Assembly: GCF_007859865.1 (NCBI RefSeq)
Contig: NZ_SJPI01000001.1
Coordinates: 1,550,001-1,614,000, forward strand
DNA from: Rubripirellula amarantea
Lineage (GTDB): Bacteria; Planctomycetota; Planctomycetia; Pirellulales; Pirellulaceae
Direction of reading: 5' to 3'
DNA length: 64,000 bases
In this document: piece after piece, positions 39,701-47,700 of the stretch
How positions within the stretch are numbered: the first letter of the stretch is position 1
How the letters are laid out: each line of letters begins with the position of its first letter
Notes under the pieces: generated by a model
The model's input: only the letters and a program-made list of their open reading frames with translations
What the model was told of the DNA's origin: nothing
Databases searched by the model: none
Program-made: the position numbers and the translations under genes

Positions 39701-40240
39701 AAGACGGTCAGCATTGTCCCGAAGCCACGACGCCAAGGTCGGGCCATCGCAGAACTCGGCAACCAAATACAACCTTCCATCGATGTCTAAGACTTCGTAG
39801 ATAGGTACTAAGTTAGGATGGCTCAATCTGGCGACCGCGCGAGCTTCACGCAACCGTTGTTCATCGGGTAGATTCGGCGACGAATTCCTACGCAGTGCTT
39901 TGATCGCAACATCACGCTGCAGCACTTCATCGAAACCTCGATAAACCGTTGCGAAGCCACCGCTGCCTAAAATTCCCCGGATTGCGAATCGCTCGATTTG
40001 CTCGGGCATGGCACCATCGGCAGGATCCTTTGCGTCGCAGGAAATGCTTACGGTGGCGTCATCGAGACTACGCTCTTTAAAAAGAGCATGCAGCAATTTG
40101 ATTGTCTCTACTAACTTTGGGTCGAGCGAATTCGCATTGCTGGGACCATCCTGTTCGGACGCCAGGTGATCATCATAGGCAGTCGCTTTCTCAATCAACC
40201 GCCGGTATGAAGTATTGGATTGAGTCGTTCGGAAACTCAT
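36752..40240 (-). CDS. Transmembrane Ser/Thr protein kinase with C-terminal WD40-like repeats
   Basis: This 1,162-residue protein has an N-terminal Hanks-type kinase domain (about 86-355): the Gly loop GSGGFATVY, K114 (VAIKAL), HRDIKPAN (206-213), D233FG and APEQF. One membrane helix follows (about 380-400), then a short coiled-coil-like Glu/Arg-rich stretch (about 405-450). The remaining ~650 residues are WD40/beta-propeller-like repeats (VISGHTDGSVRLSN, ISGGEDGRVTVLD, VYSGARDGRIRRHD). The kinase is cytoplasmic and the propeller probably extracytoplasmic. Its start overlaps the stop of the ECF sigma gene in ATGA, a strong sign that the two form one signalling unit. Confidence 0.92.
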   Translation of the reverse strand: MSFRTTQSNTSYRRLIEKATAYDDHLASEQDGPSNANSLDPKLVETIKLLHALFKERSLDDATVSISCDAKDPADGAMPEQIERFAIRGILGSGGFATVYRGFDEVLQRDVAIKALRRNSSPNLPDEQRLREARAVARLSHPNLVPIYEVLDIDGRLYLVAEFCDGPTLASWLRDNADRLSVADSVEIMVRLASAIEHAHGRSLVHRDIKPANIILAMTTNDSKLPFEPRLTDFGLVRDLSQTIDEQTARRLVGTFQYMAPEQFLHSQLDHNEACDQYALGVLFYRLLTGRLPHAEKSGIEMVEAVCTGPPAKLRSVKASVPLDAEAICLRCLELEPDQRYPSVSHLIDDLRRFQQGLEVKARPRGIIERSLTFVGGHPVESALLTLMLIAISSTAVISMSHNRALREQQHVLQVAVSRALDAEALAEESLDGERRQRELALESRAKAKRIAMLSDIKLALASLSRGDAPDAAATVNRIKEYVDSDADNDFAVAMLGNLVGEGTTQWPEGPAPVAEIAPVNSKGQTCIGYVDGTLRMVDDQSGKVVRELVMPEGKNICALAVSENAERIAVGLCDQPGTRSVFAANEVHVFENNDDKPIFTRWGFPTTIESLTFLADPDQLAIGCRYSPVSLISLADQSYKKVFPSHRRHRELHTSVDGSTITFIHEADLFLQFDSATHEVLRELKIQNRAMKLTDMCYNIHRISVSHDQRYVAVTVSYSDGGRVVVADLSAGSPHEFPGSFDPESQHRREVIWSILLDSSSSYADSVVFSKDNSQLFIGSAAGDVICYDMVDILAASQNVPPTEPTCSDRRVIHQGPVNQLAVDSLGRIISGGEDGRVTVLDRSTIDRSIQSVPPAATIVRHGKETIVSGHTDGSVRLSNAFTGHSEIIVSAGKSTVSELCLDPHGRVLVIGRVNGSVDFLDFDSRKIFHRIPHVVDENSTRNSVDFITMNSEGTEVAICVAGFSLLVLELGNNGNQPSVSLVSEHQLTSSVDAAWFSDSQDLVLLGDLVKQWVRSKAISQTVDSGIGGLTAVIKEPVGDSVYSGARDGRIRRHDLAGKVTMTSDRWPRPTLHVGIDSAITALSVDATGRYLVAGNYTGHLSLWDAETLQYLGHIPTHDEQAPIRRIEIAADNQWISYLERHVEDPTSRPKSHRPKLIRLE

Positions 40241-40851
40241 GGGCGATCAGAATTCAATTGAGTACTGATCCGGGTAATCGCATGCATCCAGCGGCGACGG
40301 CATGTCGTCGTTGAGATCTCTAGTTCTGCGGCGATCTGTTCGAACGTCATGTTTTTGAGGTAACGCAACTCGACGATCTGACGTAGTTGTTCAGGCAAAC
40401 CGCCTAATTCTGCAAGCATTTGATGTACCTGTTCTTGAGCTTCAATTTGCTCGCTCGGTGCAATTCCATTCGTAGCACCAGAGGTCGGTAACGGGTAGGC
40501 CTTGCCTTCGTGGTCGTCAAGAGAAACCATGCTACGACGATGTCGCCGAATGCTGTCGACAACCTTTCGTTCGGCAATTCGCATGACCCAGCTACGGAAC
40601 TCTGCTTGGGTGTTGCCACGAAACTGGCTTCGTTTAGCTTGAACTAGGCACAACACACTTTGCACCACGTCGGAAACGCCCAGATGACGGCGGATGGATC
40701 TGGGCAATCGGTTGTCCACGATCTTCATAACGAATTGACCACACTGTTCCCAACAAAAATCCTCGGTGGAGTATTCGCCATCAGCAAAGAATGGCATCGA
40801 GGATTCGCTGGCTGTTTTGGATGGCTCGGTGGGGTCATTGGAGTGAGTGTT
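40237..40851 (-). CDS. ECF-type RNA polymerase sigma factor
   Basis: The protein is about 204 residues and shows sigma region 2 (DVVQSVLCLVQAKRSQFRG, FRSWVMRIAERKVVDSIRRH) and region 4 (LPEQLRQIVELRYLKNMTFE, then IAAELEISTTTCRRRW). There is no region 3 and no C-terminal extension. Planctomycete ECF sigma factors of this sort are known to be linked to Ser/Thr kinases. Translation is coupled to the kinase by ATGA. The start is uncertain: GTG 40851 has a weak purine-rich RBS (AGAAAG), ATG 40797 is the first ATG, and a TTG at 40929 is unlikely. Confidence 0.85.
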   Translation of the reverse strand, partial: NTHSNDPTEPSKTASESSMPFFADGEYSTEDFCWEQCGQFVMKIVDNRLPRSIRRHLGVSDVVQSVLCLVQAKRSQFRGNTQAEFRSWVMRIAERKVVDSIRRHRRSMVSLDDHEGKAYPLPTSGATNGIAPSEQIEAQEQVHQMLAELGGLPEQLRQIVELRYLKNMTFEQIAAELEISTTTCRRRWMHAITRISTQLNSDRP

Positions 40852-41265
40852 CACGAGAATCTTTCTACCGTGCCTCGAAGTGCCGTGCTTCAGCGGACCA
40901 CGCCCCTGAAAACTCGAATGAGTCGTCAATGGCCGACGTTCAATGATCTCATCATCGGAATGATCTTACTTACAATCAAACTTTCAACGGTCTTCTAGGC
41001 AACATAGTGCTCGAGCCATCAAAAACATTGTCGAATTTTCGATAGATTATTGGCGAATCGCCCATCGGCATCCGTCTCTCTATCTAAGCGACATTGTTTT
41101 TTCGCAAGCCATCATTTTGGGGGATGGACTGCATCTTGAATGGTGAGTGCATTTCCCAAGTGCTTCCTTGCCGGTTAAAGTCGCTAAGTCACGGCTGGGC
41201 TTGGAACGCAACTTTAGCAGCTTTGAACGTGATTGATGATCGATGCTCGTAGAAGGTGATTGGAA
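40852..41265. other. Divergent intergenic region
   Basis: About 410 bases separate the ECF sigma gene (-) from the first DUF1559 gene (+). I see no gene, no strong hairpin and no clear promoter. The only definite element is AGAAGG at 41251-41256, a good RBS nine bases before ATG 41266. Confidence 0.5.
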
Positions 41266-42276
41266 ATGGGTGATGCAAATTCCTTTCGACAACGTCGTGA
41301 TCGCGGATTCACGATTGTCGAATTGTTGGTGACGATCACAGTCATCGGAATTCTGGTCGGTTTACTATTGCCCGCCGTGCAAGCCGCTCGCGAGGCTGCC
41401 CGACGGATGGACTGCAGCAATCGATCTCGGCAGATTGGGCTGGCCTTTCACAACTATCACTCCGCATACAAACAACTTCCGCGAGCTTGGTGGCTCGAGA
41501 CGCCTCCTTCACGATCTTTCAACGGCAGCAACTGGTCCATGGATCTCTTGCCATTCCTTGAACTGGACATGGTTTGGCTTCGGATTGACCAAAGTCGCTT
41601 GAAGGCGGACCAAACCAGTCCGTCGAGTGTGGCTGCATTGCAGCAACCCATTGGTGTTTTTACCTGTCCTTCGGCACCGGGCGAACCAGAAACTCGCCGT
41701 TATCGATTCGATGCGACACAGGCTGGCCTGCCATTCACGGCAACCAATTTGGCTCCATCGGATTTCAGTCCGACGACAGGCGTGCGAGGTTTGATCGCCA
41801 ATCATGCGTTTGGCTCTCAACTGGCAAGTAATCGCGAAGGAGCACTGCAGGTTGTCAGCGAAATCTTTGGAGGCGACAACGATGGACACTTTCGTGACAT
41901 CCTCGATGGTCTTTCCCACACATTCTTGGTGGGCGAACGTACCGGGGGAAACCAGATTTACAACGGCAACCAATATGATCCGGTAGCGACCATGTTCTTG
42001 AGCGAACTTGATGGTGGAGGTTGGGGAGACCTACTTAACGGCGAACATTGGATTCAAGGTTCGCTCAAAGGTGGAATCGGTTGGCCGCCTCAAGGTGGCC
42101 CGTGCGCAGTCAATTGCACAAACGCCCGCGGTTTTGGGTTTCACAGCTTTCACGTCGGTGGGTGCCACTTTGTGATGGCGGATGGTTCGGTTCAGTTCTT
42201 TAATTCGGAAGTTGATGCTCGATTGTTTGCATCGCATGTAACACGTCGCGGGGGCGAAACCATTGCTTCACAATAG
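41266..42276 (+). CDS. DUF1559 protein with a type IV prepilin-like N-terminus (copy 1)
   Basis: The protein is about 336 residues. The N-terminus [19 protein letters not shown] is a class III prepilin signal with cleavage expected between Gly and Phe and Glu at +5; the hydrophobic helix continues to [14 protein letters not shown]. The C-terminus has the family's H-x-G-G...F-x-x-ADGS pattern ([17 protein letters not shown]). DUF1559 proteins are massively expanded in planctomycetes and are probably pseudopilin-like surface or secretion components. The RBS AGAAGG supports ATG 41266. A lipoprotein gene follows after 7 bases. Confidence 0.88.
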   Translation: MGDANSFRQRRDRGFTIVELLVTITVIGILVGLLLPAVQAAREAARRMDCSNRSRQIGLAFHNYHSAYKQLPRAWWLETPPSRSFNGSNWSMDLLPFLELDMVWLRIDQSRLKADQTSPSSVAALQQPIGVFTCPSAPGEPETRRYRFDATQAGLPFTATNLAPSDFSPTTGVRGLIANHAFGSQLASNREGALQVVSEIFGGDNDGHFRDILDGLSHTFLVGERTGGNQIYNGNQYDPVATMFLSELDGGGWGDLLNGEHWIQGSLKGGIGWPPQGGPCAVNCTNARGFGFHSFHVGGCHFVMADGSVQFFNSEVDARLFASHVTRRGGETIASQ

Positions 42277-42283
42277 GGCAACC

Positions 42284-42712
42284 ATGATGGGGCGGCGTAT
42301 GCCGATGTTCGTTATGACTCTTGCGGTTCTAACGATCGGATGTGGTAGCCCGAAACGGAATGGTGACTACGTCAAGATTACAGGAACCGTTCATGTGGAT
42401 GGGGCGCCCGCTGAGGGTGTTGTGGTCCGACTTTATTCGGATTCGCAAGGCACTTCCTTATCCAATGGCGTCAGCGGGCCCGATGGAAGGCTAACCATAT
42501 CGACTCATGAGCTAGGCGATGGAGCGTTGCCAGGGCGCTACGAAGTCACATGCACCTGGAGCGATTTCGATCCTCTTTCGCGATCATGGACCGGCGACCA
42601 ATTAGAGGGGCGGTACGCGACCAAGGGCGAATCAGGAATTGTGTGGGACGTCGATGCCGAGGACAGCTTTGATGCTGGCATCCTCGATCTTCGCAATCCC
42701 GCAGCGAAGTAG
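42284..42712 (+). CDS. Small lipoprotein with a transthyretin/carboxypeptidase-regulatory-like domain (copy 1)
   Basis: The protein is about 142 residues. A lipobox LTIGC ends the signal peptide, so the mature protein is membrane-anchored. The remainder reads as a small beta sandwich: ITGTVHVDGAPAEGVVVRLY is typical of Ig-like regulatory domains, followed by LGDGALPGRYEVTCTW and LEGRYAT. It starts 7 bases after the DUF1559 stop, so the two are cotranscribed. The same family pairing recurs at 55.8-57.3 kb. Confidence 0.75.
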   Translation: MMGRRMPMFVMTLAVLTIGCGSPKRNGDYVKITGTVHVDGAPAEGVVVRLYSDSQGTSLSNGVSGPDGRLTISTHELGDGALPGRYEVTCTWSDFDPLSRSWTGDQLEGRYATKGESGIVWDVDAEDSFDAGILDLRNPAAK

Positions 42713-42767
42713 AATCTCAGCCGAATAAAAGAGTACCGAACCAACATCACCACTCGGAACGAAGTAA

Positions 42768-42807
42768 CCTGCAGAACGACGTCCCCTGCAGAAAGTTCCC
42801 TGCGGAA
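42768..42807. repeat. Three degenerate tandem copies of CCTGCAGAA
   Basis: CCTGCAGAA, CCTGCAGAA and CCTGCGGAA occur with spacings of 17 and 14 bases in the 102-base convergent gap between the lipoprotein and esterase genes. The flanks of each copy are also partly alike, so this is a degenerate short tandem array. Confidence 0.6.
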
Positions 42808-42814
42808 GCACTGT

Positions 42815-43771
42815 TTAACGCGGTCGATAGATGTCAAACGTCCGTTGGTGATGTTGCATGATTCTATCTCCCTCAACTTCGTAGCTACCGGCGGCGGTGT
42901 GCGAGACGTTTGGGATCGATAAGAATTCGTGCGAGATACCAAGTTCGTTGAGGTATGCGGAATACTTCAGATTGAATTCGTAGTTGAAGCACTTTGTTCC
43001 GTCCCAAACCAAAATGCTTAGGTCGGGCTTATCGGATCGAGAGGAATACACTTTGGCTAAATCCCAGGCGTTGTACCCGAGTGGCATGAAACGCAATTTC
43101 TCAGACTCGTAGCCATTGTTTTCCTGGATTCTCTTTTCTGGACCGTAACCCGATCCGCCGGGTGCGACCGAAAGAAACAAGTCGGGATGTTTGAACATGA
43201 TACGCGTTACACCGCGTCCGCCTTGCGAGTAGCCTTCCAGCGCCCGTCCTTCGCGGGTGCCCCACGTTCGATACGTTGAATCGATGTGCGGAATGAGTTC
43301 GTCGATAAACACGGACTCACCCATGCCATGTTCCAACTCTGGCATGTCGTACCAACTAATTGGGCCACCGTTGGGAAAAACATAGATTGTTGGTTTGATG
43401 GTTCCCTTTTGAATGGCTGCGTCGATAAAGCGAGACAATCGGATAGCCTTGTTCTCTCCACCGGGACGACCGCCGTGAAGGTGATAAACGACGGGATAGC
43501 GATCTTCTGACGTATCGTAGCCGGGCGGAAGATAAACGTAGTACCCGACATCAAATCCCATCGACGCACTTGTGAAGGTGGCGTGCCTCAACGTCTTGGC
43601 TAACGATTTGTTCTTTGATTGTGATCTTGCCGGTGGCGATGACCATGCAAATGGTTTTGCAGGCTTCGCTGCTTGATCCTTTGGCTTTGGATTGGATGTT
43701 TGAGCGAATGTAGAGTTTGCCAAAACGAAAAGGGTTAGCGTGGCGGTTGTTGTAAATATCGCTCGGTTCAT
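42815..43771 (-). CDS. Secreted esterase-like alpha/beta hydrolase (CE1-type)
   Basis: The protein is about 318 residues, starting at ATG 43771 to place the signal peptide (AIFTTTATLTLFVLANSTFAQ) at the N-terminus; the frame is open to 43816. The oxyanion region YHLHGGRPGG, nucleophile elbow GYSQGG and late His in IPNVSHTAAG outline a Ser-Asp-His esterase. YYVYLPPGYD is typical of feruloyl/acetyl-xylan esterases of the carbohydrate esterase 1 group and related esterase D proteins. The substrate is not determined; a role in polysaccharide de-esterification fits the nearby hydrolases and sulfatase. Confidence 0.8.
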   Translation of the reverse strand: MNRAIFTTTATLTLFVLANSTFAQTSNPKPKDQAAKPAKPFAWSSPPARSQSKNKSLAKTLRHATFTSASMGFDVGYYVYLPPGYDTSEDRYPVVYHLHGGRPGGENKAIRLSRFIDAAIQKGTIKPTIYVFPNGGPISWYDMPELEHGMGESVFIDELIPHIDSTYRTWGTREGRALEGYSQGGRGVTRIMFKHPDLFLSVAPGGSGYGPEKRIQENNGYESEKLRFMPLGYNAWDLAKVYSSRSDKPDLSILVWDGTKCFNYEFNLKYSAYLNELGISHEFLSIPNVSHTAAGSYEVEGDRIMQHHQRTFDIYRPR

Positions 43772-43867
43772 GTCGCTGTTATCGCTTTGTACATAATTAA
43801 AATCGAACTCCGGCAACCGCGACGATCTTTCGGCTTCAAAGTATCGTGCTGGTGATCGCGAACGAGT

Positions 43868-44569
43868 CTAACGGATTCTGGGTGAATGATGGGTTCGCGT
43901 TGTTATCCATTCCGAGGTATCGGGTTTCGCATTTGAACGGTTCACTTCTTGGACAGCTAGAACAAGGTTCGTCGTTAGCTGAACCAATCCACCAAGAATC
44001 AAGACCACATAGCAAGTGGTCGCAAAGGGGGTTGCTGCTGAGGACAGCGCAGGAACGCCCATTGCAACACTCAACGATGACCCAAAAACTGCTAGCAGCG
44101 TCTTGAACTCCGTCGGCCCGAACTTCGCGAGCGTGAATTCACCGATAAGCTTCGCCTTAATATTGGTTAGCACAGCGGTCGCGAACAAACAAACCACCGC
44201 AACGATGGCGAGGTCCAAACGGTTGATGGCGACACCGATCCCGATAAGCCAGTAAGCGAACGAAAGCGGATCCGTGAAATGATCGAGCAGTTCGCCACCG
44301 TTGCGGCATTGTCCCGTTTCGCGTGCGTGAGTGCCGTCGATACAGTCAGCCAAGTGATTGCCAACCACGCCGATCGATCCCAGGATCCCGCACCACCAGA
44401 ACTGTAGTGCGAACGCAAAGCCAATCGCCCCGGCGATGGCGCTAAGATGGCCAATCAAAACGATTCCTTCGGGCGGAAACCATGCTGGAATAGACAATCG
44501 AGGATATAGCTTCTTAAAAAGTGGGCCGATCCAGGGATCGAGAAGGCTGTAAGAGATGCGTTTCGACAT
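43868..44569 (-). CDS. CDP-alcohol phosphatidyltransferase
   Basis: This 233-residue membrane enzyme transfers a phosphatidyl or similar group from CDP-activated lipid to an alcohol. The full family signature is present: D-x2-D-G-x2-A-R-x8-G-x3-D-x3-D within CIDGTHARETGQ and GGELLDHFTD. About six hydrophobic helices follow the pattern of the family. The alcohol substrate cannot be read from sequence. It stands alone, 172 bases downstream of the large cytochrome gene. Confidence 0.88.
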   Translation of the reverse strand: MSKRISYSLLDPWIGPLFKKLYPRLSIPAWFPPEGIVLIGHLSAIAGAIGFAFALQFWWCGILGSIGVVGNHLADCIDGTHARETGQCRNGGELLDHFTDPLSFAYWLIGIGVAINRLDLAIVAVVCLFATAVLTNIKAKLIGEFTLAKFGPTEFKTLLAVFGSSLSVAMGVPALSSAATPFATTCYVVLILGGLVQLTTNLVLAVQEVNRSNAKPDTSEWITTRTHHSPRIR

Positions 44570-44741
44570 GACTGTAACTCGCTAGCGACAACAGAACCGT
44601 TGTTCCACTAGAGCCCATCTTGCTACTTCGGTAGCGCAAGAAAATCACAAATCGATTCATAGCTGAACTTGATGGTTCTTATGCGAAGCTTGATCTGCAA
44701 TTTATGCATGCGGACCACGATGGCTCGACGATCGATTGCAT

Positions 44742-47700
44742 CTAATTCGAAGTTTGCGAAGGCGTGAACTCGATCCGGTCGATTCCCACCATGTAGCCAG
44801 CGACTGCTTGATCATTCTTTCCAACGATCGTGATTTTCAGTGGTAGTAAGCGTTCCGAGCTAATCGAGACATCTGCAAATGTCATCGGGGGACCCATCGT
44901 GACCTCGCCAGAGTAAAAGTCTTGCTGCTTAACTTCCTGATCATCGAGCCCAACGGAAATGATCGCGTAGTCTCGCGCTTGGGTGAAGAAAATCGAGACA
45001 TCGAAATTGCCGTCGGAAGTTGGCACTACGACGTTCAGCGTGAGCGTTTGAGACGGGTCGGCACCGGTCCACCAAAGTTGTTGATCGCCCGACCAATCGT
45101 TACCGAAGTGTTTCATTGCTTGTGAGCGAACTTGGCCGCCGCTCGCCTCGACATTCTTAATGGTTTCGGCTTCCACAATCGTAGTATTCGGGTTTTTTGG
45201 GCGTGATGCGGAAGTTGGGTGATCGTTTGGCCGCTTAACTTGATGGGGCGACATCAAGTACTTGAAAAGACTACGGACTTGGTCGTCACTCATGGGTTGG
45301 AGCTGACCCTCGGGCATCATCGAAACTTCAGACAACGATCGTTCTTCGATTTCATCAACGGGCAACACGATCTTTTCGGTTGCCGTTTGTACCGTGATGG
45401 CATCTTCATTTTCCTCGTTAACGATTCCTGCGATCACGCGTCCGTCCGTGGTCAAGAATTTCGTCATTTGATAGGCACGTCCAATCAACGCGTTCGGTTC
45501 CAGAATATTCTCGAGCCAATAGTCAACACTTGTCCGGTTGGCACCGGTGATGTCGGGACCAATCATGCCCCCTTCGCCGAACAACCGATGGCATGTTCCG
45601 CAGTTAGCTTCGAAGATGGATCGGCCTGCCGAGGCGTTTGCTTTGGCAATCATTGGTGGCGTCAGGACGCTTCGATACTTTTTGTATGCGGATTGCTTTT
45701 CTTGACTCGACGAGGCAATGCGTCCCCAGCTTCTTTCGATTCGAACTAGCAAGTCGGGATCACCCCATGAAACCGCTTGCCGAACGATGTATGCAGGAAC
45801 GGATTTCGGTTCGATAACTTGCGACTCCATCGCATGGACGAGTCGCTCAGTGGTTGCTTTCCGCGATGACAGCCAGTTCATCGCAGCAAGTTTTGCGGCA
45901 GGGGTTAGATGCGGGAAAGACTGCAGCAACTTGTCCGCAATTGCTGGGTCGTCGAAGCTTGCTAGTGCAGCGACCGCTTCCGTTGAAACCGAGGCATCGT
46001 CCAAGAGAGCGAACACTTGCTTGGGCAACATCGCGTCACCGGCGGATCGTAGCGATGAAAGTGCGGAAAGACGTTCCGATTTGGGCAATGAGCGATCGGC
46101 CAAGCGTTCCCGCAGATACGGAAACACCGACTCGTCGCCATACTGGATTGCAAGTTCGCGCGCGAGGTTTGAAATACCCTGTTCGTGGACCAGTGAAAGT
46201 TGTTTCATTCTTTCCGGCCAACGATCAGGCATTGTCACACCTCCGCGGCGTTTCGCATCGTCGATTAATTCGGTTAAGACGAGTGCACGAGTGGCTGTCG
46301 ACTTCGTTTCGCTCAACCAGCTCATCAGCGTATCGCGACCTACTCGGCTTCCGACAACCCGCCGCACCGCGAACCGAAACAAACTCGGTAATCCTGAGGT
46401 CTCGGCCAATTCCATTGCACGTGCAGGATCCTCGACAGCCATGGGTTCTAGTGCGTACCAGACCAAGAAAGGTAAATTACGGTCGTTCGGATTGATGCCG
46501 TTGGCAAGCAACGGTTTCACGATCTGCCACCTCTGCGAGACTGGTATCCGCTGCAATAGGGATACGATGTATCGCTGAACGACTAGGCTTTTGTCAGATT
46601 TGCTAAGTTTCGCTACTTCGTCGAGTAGTGGTGACAACAACGGTTTCATCGCTTCGCCAGCCAATTGAACTGCCCAGCCCCGTACATACGGATCCCGGTC
46701 GTTCATCCAAGCGATCAATTGCGGATCGTTTGCGGCACCGATGCCCGCGTAGGTCCATACGGCTCGCAAGCGGTCGCGTGGCAAACTCGAGTCGTCGATA
46801 ATTCTTGCTAATTGGCCGGCAACGCTGTCGACGAGTAAACTCGCAGCGGCTCGTTCGCTAAGAACTCGTTGAGCTTGGCGAGCAAAAAATCCGTTGTTGC
46901 TGCGTAGACGCTCGACTAGTTGATCGGTCGATTCGCTCCACAAGTCAAACGACTGCGGACGAATGTCGCCATATCGAATTCGGTACAACCGACCGTCGGT
47001 GCGATCCCAAACCTCTTGATCGCGATTGTGGCAGGTTTGAATGTCGTACCAATCTGACGTATAGAGCGCGCCATCGGGGCCGACCATGATGCCAACTCCG
47101 ATCTGTTTGTGATCACGCGCGAGGGCAAAATCGGGTTGGTGAAGTCCCACATAGCCTGAACCGTCACGAACGAGAGTCTCTTGCACAACACGATGGCCGT
47201 GTAAGTTGTGAAAGAATAGGTTTTGGCGGTAGTTCAGCGGAAACACGTCTGCGTTATAGATCGCTAGTCCGCAATGAGCATGGCCTCCGCCAAGCACCGA
47301 CGTGTCGAGCGGCGTGGACCGCTGTTCGATAGGCATGTCGCCCCAATACGCGTGCTCGGAAACGCGGCCAGCAAAGTGAGCGTGGTCAGCGATCGTCTTG
47401 ATGTCATCGTACGTTGCTGCATTGAAGTGTTGGCCACCTTGCCGTTGGTATCGCCCGCCTTGGATCATGTGATACAGATGCGGAATGACACAGGCGCTGA
47501 TAAACCAATCGCCTTGATCATTGAAGTCGACGCCCCACGGGTTGCTGGTTCCGTGCGCGTACACTTCAAAGCGATGCTGTGTCGGATGATACCGCCATAC
47601 TCCCGCGTTCATCTTTACGCGTTCACTCGGTGGTGAACCCGGTTTGCCGACTTCGCTGTGCGTGAACACACCATGGCATCCGTACAACCAACCATCGGGA

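Noticed and set aside
44619-44640. Hairpin with a C-UUCG-G tetraloop downstream of the giant cytochrome gene
   Set aside because: As a terminator it fails: the stem has a 2-base bulge, and no T tract follows on the minus strand, where the gene would end. It may still be an RNA structure.
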